Source: Ricinus communis
Taxonomy: Eukaryota; Streptophyta; Magnoliopsida; Malpighiales; Euphorbiaceae
NCBI RefSeq assembly: GCF_019578655.1
Contig: NC_063259.1
Span: 18,504,489-18,568,488 of the forward strand
DNA: 64,000 bases
Reading direction: 5' to 3'
Shown: positions 1 through 14,067 of the stretch, piece after piece
Numbering within the stretch: the stretch's first letter is position 1
Layout of the letters: every line of letters starts with the position of its first letter
Notes under the pieces: generated by a model
Database searches by the model: none
Told to the model about the DNA's origin: nothing
Seen by the model: the letters and a program-made list of their open reading frames with translations, nothing else
Program-made: the position numbers and the translations under genes

Positions 1-1540
1 TTTCTTTTATTGATAAATATACCATTTTTACGGGGTTGTTTTCTCATATTAAATTATTAGCACTATTATGGGGTTGTATTCTCAAATTGATAAGTATACA
101 AGTTTTACGGAGTTATTTTCTTATATTAACAAATATACCCCTTTTACGGGGTTGTTTTCTCATACTAAGAAAAATACCAAAATTACGGGGTTATTTACTA
201 GATTCATAAATATCACCGTATTATGGGGTTGTTCTCTAATATTTATAAATATACCCCTCTTACGGGGTTGTTTTTTCATATTAAAAAATTTACCCCTTCT
301 ACGAGGCTGTTTTCTTACACTCGCAATTACATTACTTTTACATAGTTGTTTTCTCATATTCATAAATCTACATGTTTTACAGGGTTATTTTCTCAAATTC
401 ATAAATTTACACGTTTTACGGAGTTATTTTCTTATATTGATAATTATACCCCTTTTACGGGGTCATTTTCTCATATTAAATTATTAGCACCATTATGGGG
501 TTATTTTCTCAAATTCAAAAATATATACGTTTTAGAGGGTTATTTTCTTATATTGATAAATATACTCCTTTTTATAGGGTTGTTTTATCATTATTATAAA
601 ATTAATACATCTAAGGGATTGTTTTCTCATACTCACAAATATACCAAAATTATGTGGTTATTTACTCAGATTCATAAATATCACTGTATTACGGGATTGT
701 TCTCTAATATTTATAAATATACCCCTCATACAGGGTTGTTTTCTCATATTAAAAAATATACCCCTCCTTCGAGGCTATTTTCTTGGACTCGCAATTACAC
801 TACTTTTACGGGGTTATTTTCTTAGATTCATAAATATACACGTTTTACATGGTTAACTTTTTATATTGATAAATATACCACCTTTAAAGTGTCGTTTTCT
901 CATATTAAATTATTAGCAATATTATGGGGTTGGTTTCTCAAATTCATAAATATACACATTTTACGGAGTTATTTTCTTATATTGACAAATCTACCCCTTT
1001 TACGGGATTGTTTTCTCATATTATAAAATTAATCCATTTAAAGGGTTGTTTTCTCAAACTCACAAATATACCACAATTATGTGGTTATTTTCTCAAATTC
1101 ATATATATCACCATATTACGGGGTTGTCTTTTAATATTTATAAATATACCCCTCTTATGTGGTTATTTTCTCATATTAAAACATTTACCCCTTGTACGAG
1201 GCTGTTTCCTTATCCTCGCAATTACACTACTTTTACGGAGTTGTTTTCTTATATTCATAAATATACATATTTTATGGGGTTATTTTCTCATATTCATAAA
1301 TTTACACGTTTTACGGGGTTATTTTCTTATATTGATAAATATACCACTTTTACGGGATCATTTTCTCATATTAAATTATTAGCACTATTATAGGGCTGTG
1401 TTCTCAAATTCAAAAATATACATGTTTTAGTCAGTTATTTTCTTATATTGATAAATATCCACTTTTACGGGGTCGTTTTCTCATATTAAATTATTTAAAC
1501 TATTATGGGGTTGTTTTCTCAAATTCAAAAAATATACATG
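1..1540 (+). repeat. Satellite block 1, forward orientation
   Basis: AT-rich satellite built of roughly 39-bp subunits, read here on the strand where each begins TTTTCTCATATT and ends near ACGGGGTTG. Subunit a (the one with TTATTAGCACTATTATGG) starts at 39, 466, 895, 1,361 and 1,476. The unit 39-465 lacks subunit d and has j twice. The unit 895-1,360 is a 12-mer with j doubled. The unit 1,361-1,475 is only a-b-k. The block breaks off inside a b-like subunit at about 1,540, where a retrotransposon LTR fragment begins. No gene is visible; open frames here are repeat artefacts. Confidence 0.95.
1361..1475 (+). repeat. Three-subunit (a-b-k) shortened HOR unit
   Basis: The spacing between consecutive a subunits drops to 115 bp (38+39+38) instead of 427 bp. 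The order is a, b, k, so subunits c to j are absent in register. This is what unequal exchange between b and a k-adjacent subunit, or an in-register deletion, would leave. It lies directly before the LTR insertion. Confidence 0.85.
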
Positions 1541-3535
1541 TCGTCTCATCCCGAGTTAACAAGCAATGATGTAGAAAATGATATATATATGAATAGTAAT
1601 TAAAGTAAATAATTAACATCTTAAATCATTTAATCAGAATTGCTTATGTAAAACTTTAGCATGACACACATGTAGCAGATATATGACTTTAACTCATAGT
1701 TCTGACGATCTCCTTGCTCTGCTCTTAAGCTTCGGGTGGAGCGGACTGAAACCATAGATTATCTATTCACGAAAATAATTTGATCAATAAAAATAAAAAA
1801 TTTAATAAATAATCCTATGCTTAGACTCCTAGAATTGACTATCTAAGAATTTCGACTCGAAAATTCTACCGAAAATTTGGCAAAATCTCCCCTAAATACG
1901 GACATCTAACCCCCGTATAATGGGTCCAGGACTTGCCAGAAAACACTTCAAATATTTCAACAATTTATTTAATGGGAATTGGGATACCAAGACTTTATTA
2001 TTTTTCCCTACTCCGCTACACATCACAAATCACGATTATTGGCAGACGGTCCGATAATTTATTATTTCGAAAAATAAACCTCATATAATTTTTCTAATGC
2101 TCAACACAATAATTTAATCACATAATTTTTATCAATGAACTCTTGGCTAGAGAATTACCGAGACGCTTGATCACACGGTTGACTCGCCTGCAACCGCTGG
2201 AGTCCGATCGACGATCCGAGCGCACCTACGAACTCGAGACAATGGCTGATGATAATTCCAGCTTCTGATCCTCTGATCCGACCCCTGATCATCTAGAGAA
2301 ATTTACGGACAATCTTGGCCATCGATTTTCAAACGGAGTCCGATTGCCGCGAAACTAGTGTCATTGGAAAGCTTGGGCAGAGGGGAGTCTAAATATGTCC
2401 TCTGATCGGCCATCCCTCGCTGGAACTCGCTGGAAAATGCCCAAAATCCAGGCTGCCCCTACTAAATTTTCTTTGCCGGATCACGCTTTTTCGGCAATCA
2501 CATGGGGAGATTATGGGCAAGGATGAAAGCTCACTGGTTGCTGGTCATTTTGAGACCGGAACCACCCAAAATGGTTGCCGGAGTCGACCTAAACGACGAC
2601 GAGAAACTGCTGGCCTTTTTCGCCTATTTATCACACCACGCCGAGTTGCTGCCTTCCTCGAGCTCGGCCTACTTCGCTCGGCCGTGTCCCAGACGGACGC
2701 AACCACCGTCAGCCATGAAAGTCGACCCGAGCTCCCCCTCTTCCATCTTCTTCTTCTTCTTCCTTCTTTTCTTCTTTTCTTTTCTTTCTTTCCTTATTGA
2801 CATTTAGTCCTTCAACTTTTTCTTCTTCACCATTTAGTCCATCATCTTTTTTAATTACTAACAACTTCGGCATATAAAATTTTTGTTTAATCCCCCAACT
2901 TTTATTTAGCTTTTCAATTAAACCCCTAACTACTTAATTTGGGCCAAATTAAAATTATTAAAAATAGAGATTTACTTATTTACCCTTGCTTTTATATTTA
3001 AAATTACTAAAATACCCTTACCGACACATTTAATTACAAAAATACCAATCATATAAATTTTCATTAAGACCCCATATTAATAAAATTATATTTTTAATCT
3101 TTATTCCAAAATTAATTGTCAATTTAATCCTAACACTTACTTAACTTAATTAATCAATTTGCTAACTATTTTTCAATTAAAATCAACACCATTTGCTAAT
3201 TAAAATTTTATTATTCCCAAAGAAATTCTTTCTATAAAAATATTATTTACTAATTTTTTCATAACTTTCTAATATAGAATTTAATTCATATACTCATATG
3301 GGGAGAAAATTAAGTGACCAAAAATATAATTTATTTTCCAAGGAATTTACTTAATTGATTTCTTGAAAATCAAACTAATTAGATATAGAAAAATACTCTC
3401 TTATTTTTATCTAGCATTGAAATTCTAGTTTAAATCATCCCAATTAAATTAATTAAAATAAAATAATATTAAATAAAAAGCGTCATTTATTATTATTAAT
3501 ATTATTATTATTAAGAGAAAATTTTGGGTATTACA
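1541..3535. mobile_element. Family-1 LTR fragment, terminally truncated
   Basis: Non-satellite segment homologous, in inverted orientation, to the LTRs at 34,096, 39,131 and 42,679. Its right end is intact: GGGTATTACA at 3,526-3,535 is the complement of the TGTAACACCC end of the solo LTR. Its left end starts inside the LTR (a match to the complement of about 44,521-44,545, GATGAGACGG region), so roughly 900 bp including the conserved 78-bp end block and the GGTCGAGC repeats are missing. It contains the GC-rich block (about 2,150-2,735) and a pyrimidine tract. No clear target-site duplication is seen. Short open frames such as 2,502-2,807 have no recognisable domain. The sense strand of the element is not certain. 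Confidence 0.85.
2746..2795. repeat. Homopyrimidine (CTT/TTC-rich) tract in family-1 LTR
   Basis: Fifty uninterrupted pyrimidines on the + strand, mostly CTT and TTTC repeats. It corresponds to purine tracts at the same LTR position in other copies (34,673-34,696 and 43,265-43,317), so it is a family feature that varies in length and composition between copies. Confidence 0.9.
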
Positions 3536-6500
3536 CAAATATACTAAAATTACGGGGTTATTTTCTCAGATCCATAAATATCATCATATTACGGGGTTGT
3601 TTTCTAATATTTATAAATATACCCCTCTTACGGGGTTGATCTCTCAAATTAAAAAATTTACCCCTTCTACGGGGTTGTTTTCTAATATTTATAAATGTAC
3701 CCTGCTTATGGGGTTATTTTCTCATATTAAAAAATTTACCAATTCTACGGGGTTATTTTCTTAGACTGGCAATTGCACAACTTTTACGGGGTTGTTTTCT
3801 CAAATTCATAAATACACACATTTTATGAGGTTATTTTTTTATATTGATAAATATAGCACTTTTACGGGGTCCTTTTCTCATATTAAATTATTAGCACTAC
3901 TACGGGGTTGTTTTCTCATATTCATAAATATACATGTTTTACGGGGTTATTTTCTCAAATTTATAAATATATATATTTTACAGAGTTATTTTCTTATATT
4001 GACAAATATACCCCTTTTACGGGGTTGATTTCTCATATTACAAAATTAATTCATTTAAGGGGTTGTTTTATCATACTCACAAATATACTAAAATTACAGG
4101 TTATTTTCTCAGATTCATAAATATCACCGTATTACGAGCTTGTTCTATAATATTTATAAATATACCCCTCTTACAAGATTGTTTTCTCAAATTAAAAAAT
4201 TTACTCCTTCTACGATGCTGTTTTTTTAGACTCGCAATTGCACTACTTTTATGGGATTGTCTTTCCATATTCATAAATATACACGTTTTATGAGGTTATT
4301 TTCTTATATTGATAAATATACCACTTTTACGGAGTTGTTTTCTCATATTAAATTATTAGCATTATTATGGGGTTGTTTCCTGAAATTGATAAATATACAC
4401 GTTTTACAGAGTTATTTTCTTATATTGATAAATATACCCCTTTTACGAGATTATTTTCTCATATTATAAAATTAATGCATCTAAGGGGTTGTTTTCTCAT
4501 ACTCACAAATATACCACAATTATGGAGTTATTTTCTCAGATTCATAAATATCACCATATTACGGGGTTGTTTTCTAATATTTATAAATATACCCCTCTTA
4601 CGGGGTTGTTTTCTCATATTAAAAAATTTACCCCTTCTACGAGGTTGTTTTCTCAAACTCAAAATTATATTTGTTTTACGGGGTTGTCTTCTCAGATTCA
4701 TAAATATACACGTTTTACGAGGTTATTTTCTTATATTGATAAATATACCACTTTTACGGGGTTGTTTTCTCATATTAAATTATTAGCACTATTACGGGGT
4801 TGTTTTCTCAAAATGATAAATATACACGTTTTACGGAATTATTTTCTTATATTTACAAATATACCCCTTTTACGGGGTTGTTTTCTCATATTATAAAATT
4901 AATCCATTTAAGGGGTTATTTTCTCATACTCACAAATATACCAAAATTACGTGGTTACATTCTCAGATTCATAAATATCATCGTATTACGAGATTTTTCT
5001 CTAATATTTATAAATATACCTTACTTACGAGGTTGTCTTCTCATATTAAAAATTTTACCCTTTTTATGAGGCTGTTTTCTTAAACTTGTAATTACATTAT
5101 TTTTACGCGGTTGTTTTACTAGATTCATAAATATATATATTTTACGAGGTTATTTTCTTATATTAATAAATATACCACTTTTACGGGGTTATTTTCTTAT
5201 ATTAAATTATGAGCAATGTTATGTGGCTGTTTTCTTAAATCAATAAATATACACGTTTTACGGGGTTATTTTCTTATATGACAAATATACCCCTTTTACA
5301 GGGTTGTTTTCTAATATTTTAAAATTAATCCATTTAAGATATTGTTTTCTCACACTCACAAATATACCAAAATTACGGGGTTATTTTCTCCGGTTGATAA
5401 ATATCCCCGTATTACGGGGTTATTTTCTAATATTTGTAGATATACCCCTTCTATAAGAGTGCTTTTTTAGACTTGCAATTACACTACTTTTACGGGGTTA
5501 TTTTCTCAGATTCATAAATATACATGTTTTACGTGGTTATTTTCTTATATTGATAAATATACTACTTTTACGGTGTCGTTTTCTCATATTAAATTATTAG
5601 CAGTATAATGGGGTTATTTTCTCAAATTCATAAATATACAAGTTTTACGAGGTTATTTACTTATATTGACAAATATACCCCTTTTACGGGGTTGTTTTCT
5701 TATATAAAATAAACCCGTTTAAGGGATTGTAATCTCATACTCACAAATAAACCAAAATTACAGGGTTATTTTCTAATATTTATAAATATACCCCTCTTAC
5801 GGGGTTGTTTTCTCATATTAAAAATTTTATCCCTTCTACGGGGCTGTTTTCTTAGATTGGCAATTACACTACTTTTACGGGATTGTTTTCTCAGATTCAT
5901 AAATACACACATTTTACAAGATTATTTTCTTATATTGATAAAAATACCATTTTTACGGGGTCGTTTTCTCATATTAAATTATTAGCACTACTACGGGGTT
6001 GTTTTCTTAGATTCATAAATACACACGTTTTATGAGGTTATTTTCTTATATTGATAAATGTACCAGTTTTACAGGGTCGTTTTCTCATATTAAATTATTA
6101 GCACTACTATGGGGTTGTTTTCTTAGATTCATAAATATACATGTTTTACGTGATTAATTTCTCAAATTTATAAATATATATATTTTACGGGGTTATTTTC
6201 TTATATTGATAAATATACTCCTTTTACGGGGTTGATTTCTCGCATTATGATATTAACCTATTTAAGAGGCTGTTTTCTCAAACTCACAAATATACCAAAA
6301 TTACGTGAGTTATTTACTCAGATTCATTAATATCATTGTATTACGTTGTTTTTCTCTAATATTTATAAATATACCCCTCTTACGGGATTGTTTTCTCATA
6401 TTAAAGAATTTACCTCTTTTACGAGGCTATTTTTTTAGACTCGCAATTGTACTACTTTTACGGGGTTGTCTTCCCATATTCATAGATATACACGTTTTAT

Positions 6501-9500
6501 GGGATTATTTTCTTATATTGACAAATATACTCCTTTTACGGGGTTATTTTCTTATATTGACAAATATAACCTTTTTTACGGGGTTGTTTTCTCATATTAT
6601 ATAATTAACCAATTTAAGGGGTTGTTTTCTCATACTCACAAATTTACCACAGTTACGGGGTTATTGTCTCAGATTCATAAATATATACCCGTATTATGGG
6701 TTTGTTATCTCATATACGAGGCGCTTTCCTTAAACTGGCAATTACACTACTTTTACGGGGTTGTTTTTTTGAATTCATTAATATACACCTTTTACGGAGT
6801 TATTTTATTAATATTGATAAATATACCGGTTTTACCGGGCCGTTTTCTCATATTAAATTATTAGCACTATTATGAGGTTACTTTCTCAAATTCATAAATA
6901 TACACGTTTTACAGAGTTATTTTCTTATATTGACAAATATACCCCCTTTACGAGGTTGTTTTCTCATATTATAAAATTAACCCATTTAAGGAGTTATTTT
7001 CTCATACTCACAAATATACCAAAATTATGGAGTTATTTTCTCCAATTGATAAATATCCTCTTATTACAATGTTGTTTCTAATATTTATAAATATAGCCCT
7101 CTTACGGGGTTGTTTTCACATATTAAAAAATTTACCACTTTTACAATGTTGTTTTCTTAGATTCGTAATTACACTATCTTTACAGCGTTGTTTTCTTAGA
7201 TTTATAAATATACACGTTTTATGGGATTATTTTCTTATATTGATAAATATACTACTTTTATGGGATCGATTTTCTCATATTAAATTATTAGCACTATTAT
7301 GGGGTTGTTTTCTCAAATTGATAAATATGCATGTTTTACGGAGTTATTTTCTTATGTTGACAAATATACTCTTTTACGGGGTTGTTTTCTCATATTATAA
7401 AATTAACCCATATAAGGGGTTGTTTTCCTATACTCACAAATATACCAAAATTATGGGGTTATTTTCTGAGATTCATAAAAATCACCGTAATACAGGGTTG
7501 TTCTCTAATATTTATAAATTTAGCCCTCTTACGTGGTTGTTTTCTCATATTAAAAATTTATTCCTTCTACGATGCTATTTTCTTAGACTAGCAATTACAC
7601 TACTTTTACGGGTTATTTTCTCATATTCATTAATATACACCTTCTACGGAGTTATTTTATTAATATTGATAAATATACCGGTTTTACTGGGTCATTTTCT
7701 CATATTAAATTATTAGCACTATTATGGGGTTATTTTTTAAAATTCATAAATATACATGTTTTATGGGATTATTTTCTTATATTGACAAATATACTCCCTT
7801 TACGGGGTTGTTTCCTCATATTATAAAATTAACCCATTTAAGGAGTTATTTTCTCATACTCGCAAATATACCAAAATTATGGAGTTATTTTCTCCGATTG
7901 ATAAGTATCCTCTTATTACGAGGTTGTTTTCTAATATTTATAAATATAGCACTCTTATGGGGTTGTTTTCTCATATTAAAAAATTTATCCCTTTTACGAG
8001 GCTGTTTTCTTAGAGCCGCAATTACACTAATTTTACAGGGTATTTTTCTCAGATTCATAAATATATACATTTTACGCGGTTGTTTTCTTATATTGATAAA
8101 TATACCACTTTTACGGGGTCGTTTTCTCATATTAAATTATTAACACTATTATGGGGTTGTTTTCTCAAATTGATAAATATACATGTTTTACGAAGTTATT
8201 TTCTTATATTGACAAATATACCCATTTTATGGGGTTGTTTTCTCGTATTATAAAATAACCCATTTAAGGGGTTGTTTTCTCATACTCACAAATATACAAA
8301 AATTACAGGGTTAATTTCTCCTATCGATAAATATCCCTGCATTACGGGGTTGTTTTCTAAAATTTATAAATATACCCCTCTTACGGGATTGTTTTCTCAT
8401 ATTATAAAATTTACCCCTTCTACGAGGTTGTTTCCTTAGACTCGCAATTACACTACTTTTACAATGTTGTTTTCTCATATTTATAAATATACACGTTTTA
8501 CGGGATTATTTTCTTATATTGATAAATATACCACTTTTATGGGGTTGTTTTCACATATTAAATTATTAGCACTATTATGGGATTGTTTTCTCAAATTGAT
8601 AAATATATAAGTTTTACGGAGTTATTTTCTTATGTTGACAAATATACCCTTTTACGGAGTTATTTTCTCATATTATAAAATTAACCCATTTAAGGGGTTG
8701 TTTTCTTATACTAACAAATATAGTAAAATTATGGGGTTATTTTCTGAGATTCATAAGAATCACCATAGTACGGTGTTGTTCTCTAATATTTATAAATATA
8801 GCCCTCTTACGGAGTTGTTTTCTCATATTAAAAAATTTACCCCTTCTACGAGGTTGTTTTCTTAGACTCGCAATTAGACTACTTTTACAGGATTGTTTAC
8901 TCAGATTCATAAATATATACGTTTTATGAGGTTATTTTCTTAAATTATTTGCACTATTATGGGGTTGTTCTCTTAAATTGATAAATATACACGTTTTATA
9001 GAGTTATTTTCTTATGTTGACAAATATACCCCTTTTACGGGGTTGTTTTCTCATATTATAAAATTAACCCTTTAAGGGGTTGTTTTCTCATACCCACAAA
9101 TATACCAAAATTATGGGGTTATTTTCTCAGATTCATAAACATCACTGTATTACGGGGTTGTTCTCTAATATTTATAAATATACCCCTTGTACGGAGTTTT
9201 TTTTCTTATATTAAAAAATTTATCCCTTCTACGAGGCTGTTTTCTTAGACTCGCAATTACACAACTTTTACGGGGTTGTTTTCTCAGATTCATAAATATA
9301 CACGCGGGGTTATTTTTTTAATTTATAAATATACCACTTCTATGAGGTCGTTTTCTCATATTAAGTTATTAGCACTATTATGGGGTTGTTTTCTCATACT
9401 CACAAAGATACCAAAATTACGAGGTTATTTTCTCATATTCATAGATATCACCATACTACGGGGTTGTTCTCTAATATTTATAAATATAGCCCTCTTACGT

Positions 9501-11450
9501 GGTTGTTTTCTCATATTAAAAAATTTACCCGTTCTCCGAAGCTATTTTCTTAGACTCGTGATTACACTATTTTTATGGAATTGTTTTCTTAGATTCATAA
9601 ATATACACGTTTTATGGGGTTATTTTCTTATGTTGATAAATATACCACTTTTACGGTATCGTTTTCTCATATTAAATTATTAGTACTATTATGGGGTTAT
9701 TTTCTCAAATTCATAAATATGCGTGTTTTACGGGGTTATTTTGTTATATTGACAAATATACTCCTTTTACGGGGATGTTTTCTCATATTATAAAATTAAC
9801 CCATTTAAGGGGTTGTTTTCTCATACTCACAAATCTACCACAAATACGGTGTTATTTTCTCAGATTTATAAATATCAACGTATTATGGGGTTGTTTTCTA
9901 ATATTTATAAATATACCCTGTTTTCTTAGACTGGCAATTACACTACTTTTATGGGGTTGTGTTTCTAGGTTCATAAATGTACACATTTTACGAAGTTATA
10001 ATATTGATAAATATACCACTTTTATAGAGTCGTTTTCTCATATTAAATAATTAGCAATATTATTGGGTTGTTTTCTCAAATTCATAAATATATACATTTT
10101 ACGGGTTATTTTCTTATATTGACAAATATAACCATTTTACTTGGTTGTTTTCTCATATTATAAAATTAACCAATTTAAGGGGTTGTTTTCTCAAAATCAC
10201 AAATATACCAAAATTACGGGGTTATTTTCTCAGATTCATAAATATACTCGTATTATAGGTTTGTTATCTCATATTACAAAGTTTACCCTTCTACGAGGTT
10301 GTTTTCTTAGACTAGTGATTACACTATTTTTACGGGGTTGTTTTCTCATATTCATAAATATACACCTTTTACGGGGTTGTTTTCTTATATTGATAAATAT
10401 ACCACTTTTATGGGGTCGTTTTCTCATATTAAATTATTAGCACTATTGGGGTTGTTTTCTCAAATTCATAAATATACCACTTTTACGGGGTTGTTTTCTC
10501 ATATAATAAAATTAATCAATTTAAGGGGTTGTTTTCTCATACTCACAAGTATACCATAATTACGGGGTTATTTTATCATATTCAAAAATATCACCGTATT
10601 ACGATGTTGCTTTCTAATATTTATAAATGTACCCCTCTTACGGGGTTGTTTTCTCATATTAACAATCTTACCTCTTCTACGAGGTTATTTTCTTAGACTC
10701 GCAATTACACTACTTTTACGGGGTTTTTTTCTCAGATTGATAAATATACATGTGTTATGGGGTTATTTTCTTATATTGATAAATATATCACTTTATATTA
10801 AATTATTAGCACTATTATGGGATTGTTTTCTCAAATTCATAAATACACACATCTTACGAGGTTACTTTGTTATATTGATGAATATACCCTTGTTACGGGG
10901 TTGTTTCCTCATATTATAAAATTAACCCATTTAAAGGGTTGTTTTCTCATACTCACAAATATATCAAAATTACGGAGTTTTTTTTCTCAGATTCATAAAT
11001 GTCCCCAAATTACGGGATTGTTCTCTAATATTTATAAATATACCCCTTTTACAGGGTTGTTTTCTCATATTAAAAATTTTACCCCTTCTACTAGGCTATT
11101 TTCTTAGACTCGCAATTACACTAATTTTACGGGGTTGTTTTCTTAGATTTATAAATATACATGTTTTATGGGGTTATTTTCTTATATTGATAAATATACC
11201 ACTTTTATGGGGTCATTTTCTCATATTAAAATTATTAGCACTGTTATGGGATTATTTTCTCAAATTGATAAATATACACATTTTACGCGGTTATTTTCTT
11301 ATATTGACAAATCTACCCCTTTTACGGGGTTGTTTTCTAATATTATAAAATTAACCCATTTAAGGAATTATTTTCTCATACTCACAAATATACCACAATT
11401 ATGGTTTTATTTTCTGAGATTCATAAATATCCTCGTATTACGGGGTTATT
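3536..11450 (+). repeat. Satellite block 2, forward orientation
   Basis: About 7.9 kb of the same satellite resuming in subunit e right after the LTR end. Mostly 11-subunit 427-bp units; for example, equivalent stop codons of the open frames fall at 7,716 and 8,143, exactly 427 bp apart. Units with missing or fused subunits are frequent, for example around 5,440-5,470 (g joined to h) and 9,300-9,330 (shortened j/k). Most tail differences are ACGGGG becoming ATGGGG or ACAGGG. No gene is seen. Confidence 0.95.
10033..10418 (+). repeat. 10-subunit HOR variant lacking g
   Basis: The distance between a subunits is 386 bp rather than 427. Subunit f passes directly into an h subunit whose head reads TTATCTCATATT instead of TTTTCTCATATT. 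The same f-h junction with the TTATCTCAT head recurs at about 22,930, 24,050 and 47,455, and on the other strand in the reversed half, so it is a stable subtype rather than a one-off deletion. Confidence 0.8.
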
Positions 11451-11455
11451 ACATG
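11451..11455. repeat. ACATG flanking repeat, left copy
   Basis: ACATG directly precedes the LTR at 11,456, and an identical ACATG at 14,575-14,579 follows the retrotransposon leader. The shared word extends to ATTACATG (11,448-11,455 and 14,572-14,579). Five bases is the usual LTR-retrotransposon target duplication, but the right side lacks an LTR end, so this may instead be a microhomology deletion scar. Confidence 0.5.
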
Positions 11456-11493
11456 TGTCACACTCCGTCTCATATAGCCTAATGTGGACACTT
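11456..11493 (+). repeat. LTR terminal inverted repeat, left arm (38 bp)
   Basis: Pairs with the reverse complement of 14,068-14,105 with five mismatches. LTRs normally have only short inverted termini, so a 38-bp inverted pair is unusually long. The mismatches are mainly transitions at CpG-like sites. Confidence 0.85.
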
Positions 11494-11644
11494 TAAACTA
11501 ACTAATAACAATAATACTTAGTCTAAATATTTTATAAATATCATTGTATCTGTAAAAATAATTTAAATTAATCTCTTATAGAATTTTAGAGTTGTTCATC
11601 CATTACATTTAGAAAATAGGAACTTTTAAAGTAATATGTTTTAT

Positions 11645-11698
11645 GAATAGTGAAATATGTATGAATACTGAAATACGTATGAATAGTGAAATATGTAT
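11645..11698 (+). repeat. 18-bp tandem repeat, three copies
   Basis: Three head-to-tail copies of a unit beginning GAATAGTGAAATATG; the middle copy differs at two positions (GAATACTG and ACG for ATG). It lies about 190 bp inside the family-2 LTR. Confidence 0.9.
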
Positions 11699-12964
11699 AA
11701 AAGCAACCAGATGATTTAGAAATTGTCATCATTAAATTAATATAAAACACATTTCCATACAGTTTTATTATATATAAATTAGCCACCATTATTTGACTTA
11801 TAAACAAATTCTTTTACAAACTTACACAAATAAAACTAAGAAATAAAACACAAGGCTTCTCTGACAAGGATGTTGGCCAACCTTATTCTGATACTTTATA
11901 CACACTATCTTAGCTCAATCCACCTACTATCAAGTTTTGTTATCTGAAAAGATTTTTAAAACAGAGTAAAATGAGTACAAAAAATACTTAGTGGATAGAT
12001 GTGACAAGCATAAAATAATTTAACTAAATTAAATATAATAAACATCTCAAATTAAGATACTAGAGTATTTCTAATCGAATTATTATTCACTTTAAACATC
12101 AAATCCATTCTCACTTTCAACATGTTCAAAACTTAATTAATTAAAACACGTGTCTTTGTAAACATCAATACATCCTTTCATTTGTATTAACCATCCCTAT
12201 AACAAGCATCATAACTCGGCTATAACATACATGCCATCACCTCTAGGCACACTTGATGGCTAACCCTTCAACTACATTAGCACGGAACGACCTTTCTCCC
12301 TTAACTATCCTTCAATCAAGTGCCCCGTTGTTATTGCGTAATAACAACCAACACAATCTCAAATGTGCATATATCACCTCAGCACGTTCATACATCTCAT
12401 ATAGGGTGGTAATACACAAACTAAATATCATTTTCAATAAATAATCAGTCAAAACAATGTTAACACATTTGTAGTTCAATAAGAATTCAAATAAAACCAT
12501 CTCTGCCATAATCCAAGAAATGGAACCAAGTTGATCAAGAACTCAAATAAATCAACAAGTATAAAAGAATATCTCAAATCAGATTATCAAATAAAACACA
12601 TAGTAATAAGTCATTTATCTTGTAAACTTGAAACCTTGAAAGCTTGAAATTTAAATATGAAATTTAAGTATCAACAAGGCTGAATGGAAACCATTCTAAT
12701 ACATCATTTAGGTCTATAAAAAAATATTAAAAATATCATTTTATCAATGTTATAAAATGATTTAAAAATCTTGAACATCTACTCACTAAAACAGTCTATA
12801 AATACACATAATCAATTCACCGAATTGATTAGTTTGCACCTCCACTTCCGTTGCCTTTTCCAGCACCTAAAGCATGAAATTTATTTATAAATTATCAATA
12901 TAATAATTTCATATATTGATATAATCATGCAGCCCTCAAACTATATACAAATATGCAAATTAAC

Positions 12965-13690
12965 TTAACTCTATAAGAGCTGTTTTCAGGCCTATATTAA
13001 AAAACATTTCTCTAACCTGTAGAGCAGGAATTGTAACCTTAATTTTTAACCAGACATAGATATTTGTGTCTAGTACCTTCAATAAAAATTTCACTTCAAT
13101 TTCTTGACTATTAAGGGGTTAAGGATAGCTCAACATAACCAGCTTCAATAATTCTGACAGACAGAGCAATTAAAATTAGGGCCTCGATTGATCATGTTAC
13201 AGATAGAATTAGCTCCAATTCTAAACTAAAAGTTATAGAAAATTCCCACAAGTTTCTTCACAAACAAACCAAACTTAATTTAGATTTTCCTATCTTAAGA
13301 TATATGAAAATTATCTCGACTACATTTACTCATGAACTTTGTAAACCTGGTTCACATAATTAGAAGAGCTGCTTCCAGAGCTGACTTTGAAAAATTTCTG
13401 GGACTTATACAAAAGGCATATTGAGCTAAAATTTTAATCAGAACTATATTTATGTGTCTAGTACATGAATTAAGAATTTTACTTCCATTGGATGACCACA
13501 AGGAAATTTATAGGGGTCGAATTACAATCAGCTCAACTACTCTAACATATTAAGCAATAAAATATTTCGTCTAATTAAACTAATATAGAAGCTGAATCAT
13601 ATCAATCTAAACGAGGAACAGTTTTAGACAACTCTTCAAACTTTCTAGATCATCAAATAATACTCAATTTAGAGCTTTCTAGCTCAAGAT
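12965..13690 (+). repeat. Diverged internal duplication in family-2 LTR
   Basis: Two blocks about 400 bp apart share an ordered series of words: GAGCTG...TTC, then TTTTAA(C/T)CAGA, then TGTGTCTAGTAC, then TTTCACTTC/TTTTACTTC, and then a 'CAGCT(C/T)A...TTCTGACA/CTCTAACA' stretch. The similarity is old and gapped. Boundaries are approximate. Confidence 0.6.
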
Positions 13691-13901
13691 ATGATCAAAA
13701 TAATAAGACTGAAAAACCATAATCATCAAACCCGAATTCTGAAATTTGAAAACCCTAATATAAATCAACCAAAACATTTTACTTACCAAATTAATCACCA
13801 AAGGCTTCTAAGATGAAATTAAAACTTGAAAAATGTTTTTGATCACCAATTTCACTTGCAAATCAAGCCTAAACTTAAAGGATTAAGCAGCCCCATTCAA
13901 G

Positions 13902-13943
13902 CTCTTTTTTTTTTCTTCTTCCTTTCTCTTCTCTTCTCTTTTC
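13902..13943 (+). repeat. CT-rich tract near family-2 LTR end
   Basis: Forty-two consecutive pyrimidines, a T run followed by CTT/CTCTT repeats, about 160 bp before the LTR end on the sense strand. Its position is comparable to the CT tract on the minus strand of family-1 LTRs, which is one reason to suspect that family-1 sense runs TGTCACGACC to GTTACA. A role as a transcription or leader element is inference. Confidence 0.85.
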
Positions 13944-14067
13944 GTTTCTTTCCATACTTTTACCAAAGGTATGGTTTTATTTCTCAACACCTTGGTTTCC
14001 CTAGCAAAAATGGTAATTGGTTCTTCTTCATAATATAAATTATCCTTTAATTCTATTGGTTGGTTTT

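Noticed and set aside
1..1540. CRISPR-like array (regular short repeats with variable middles)
   Set aside because: The 39-bp subunits do have conserved ends and variable middles, but the middles recur in fixed order every 427 bp, there are no cas genes, and the context is a plant retrotransposon-bearing satellite.
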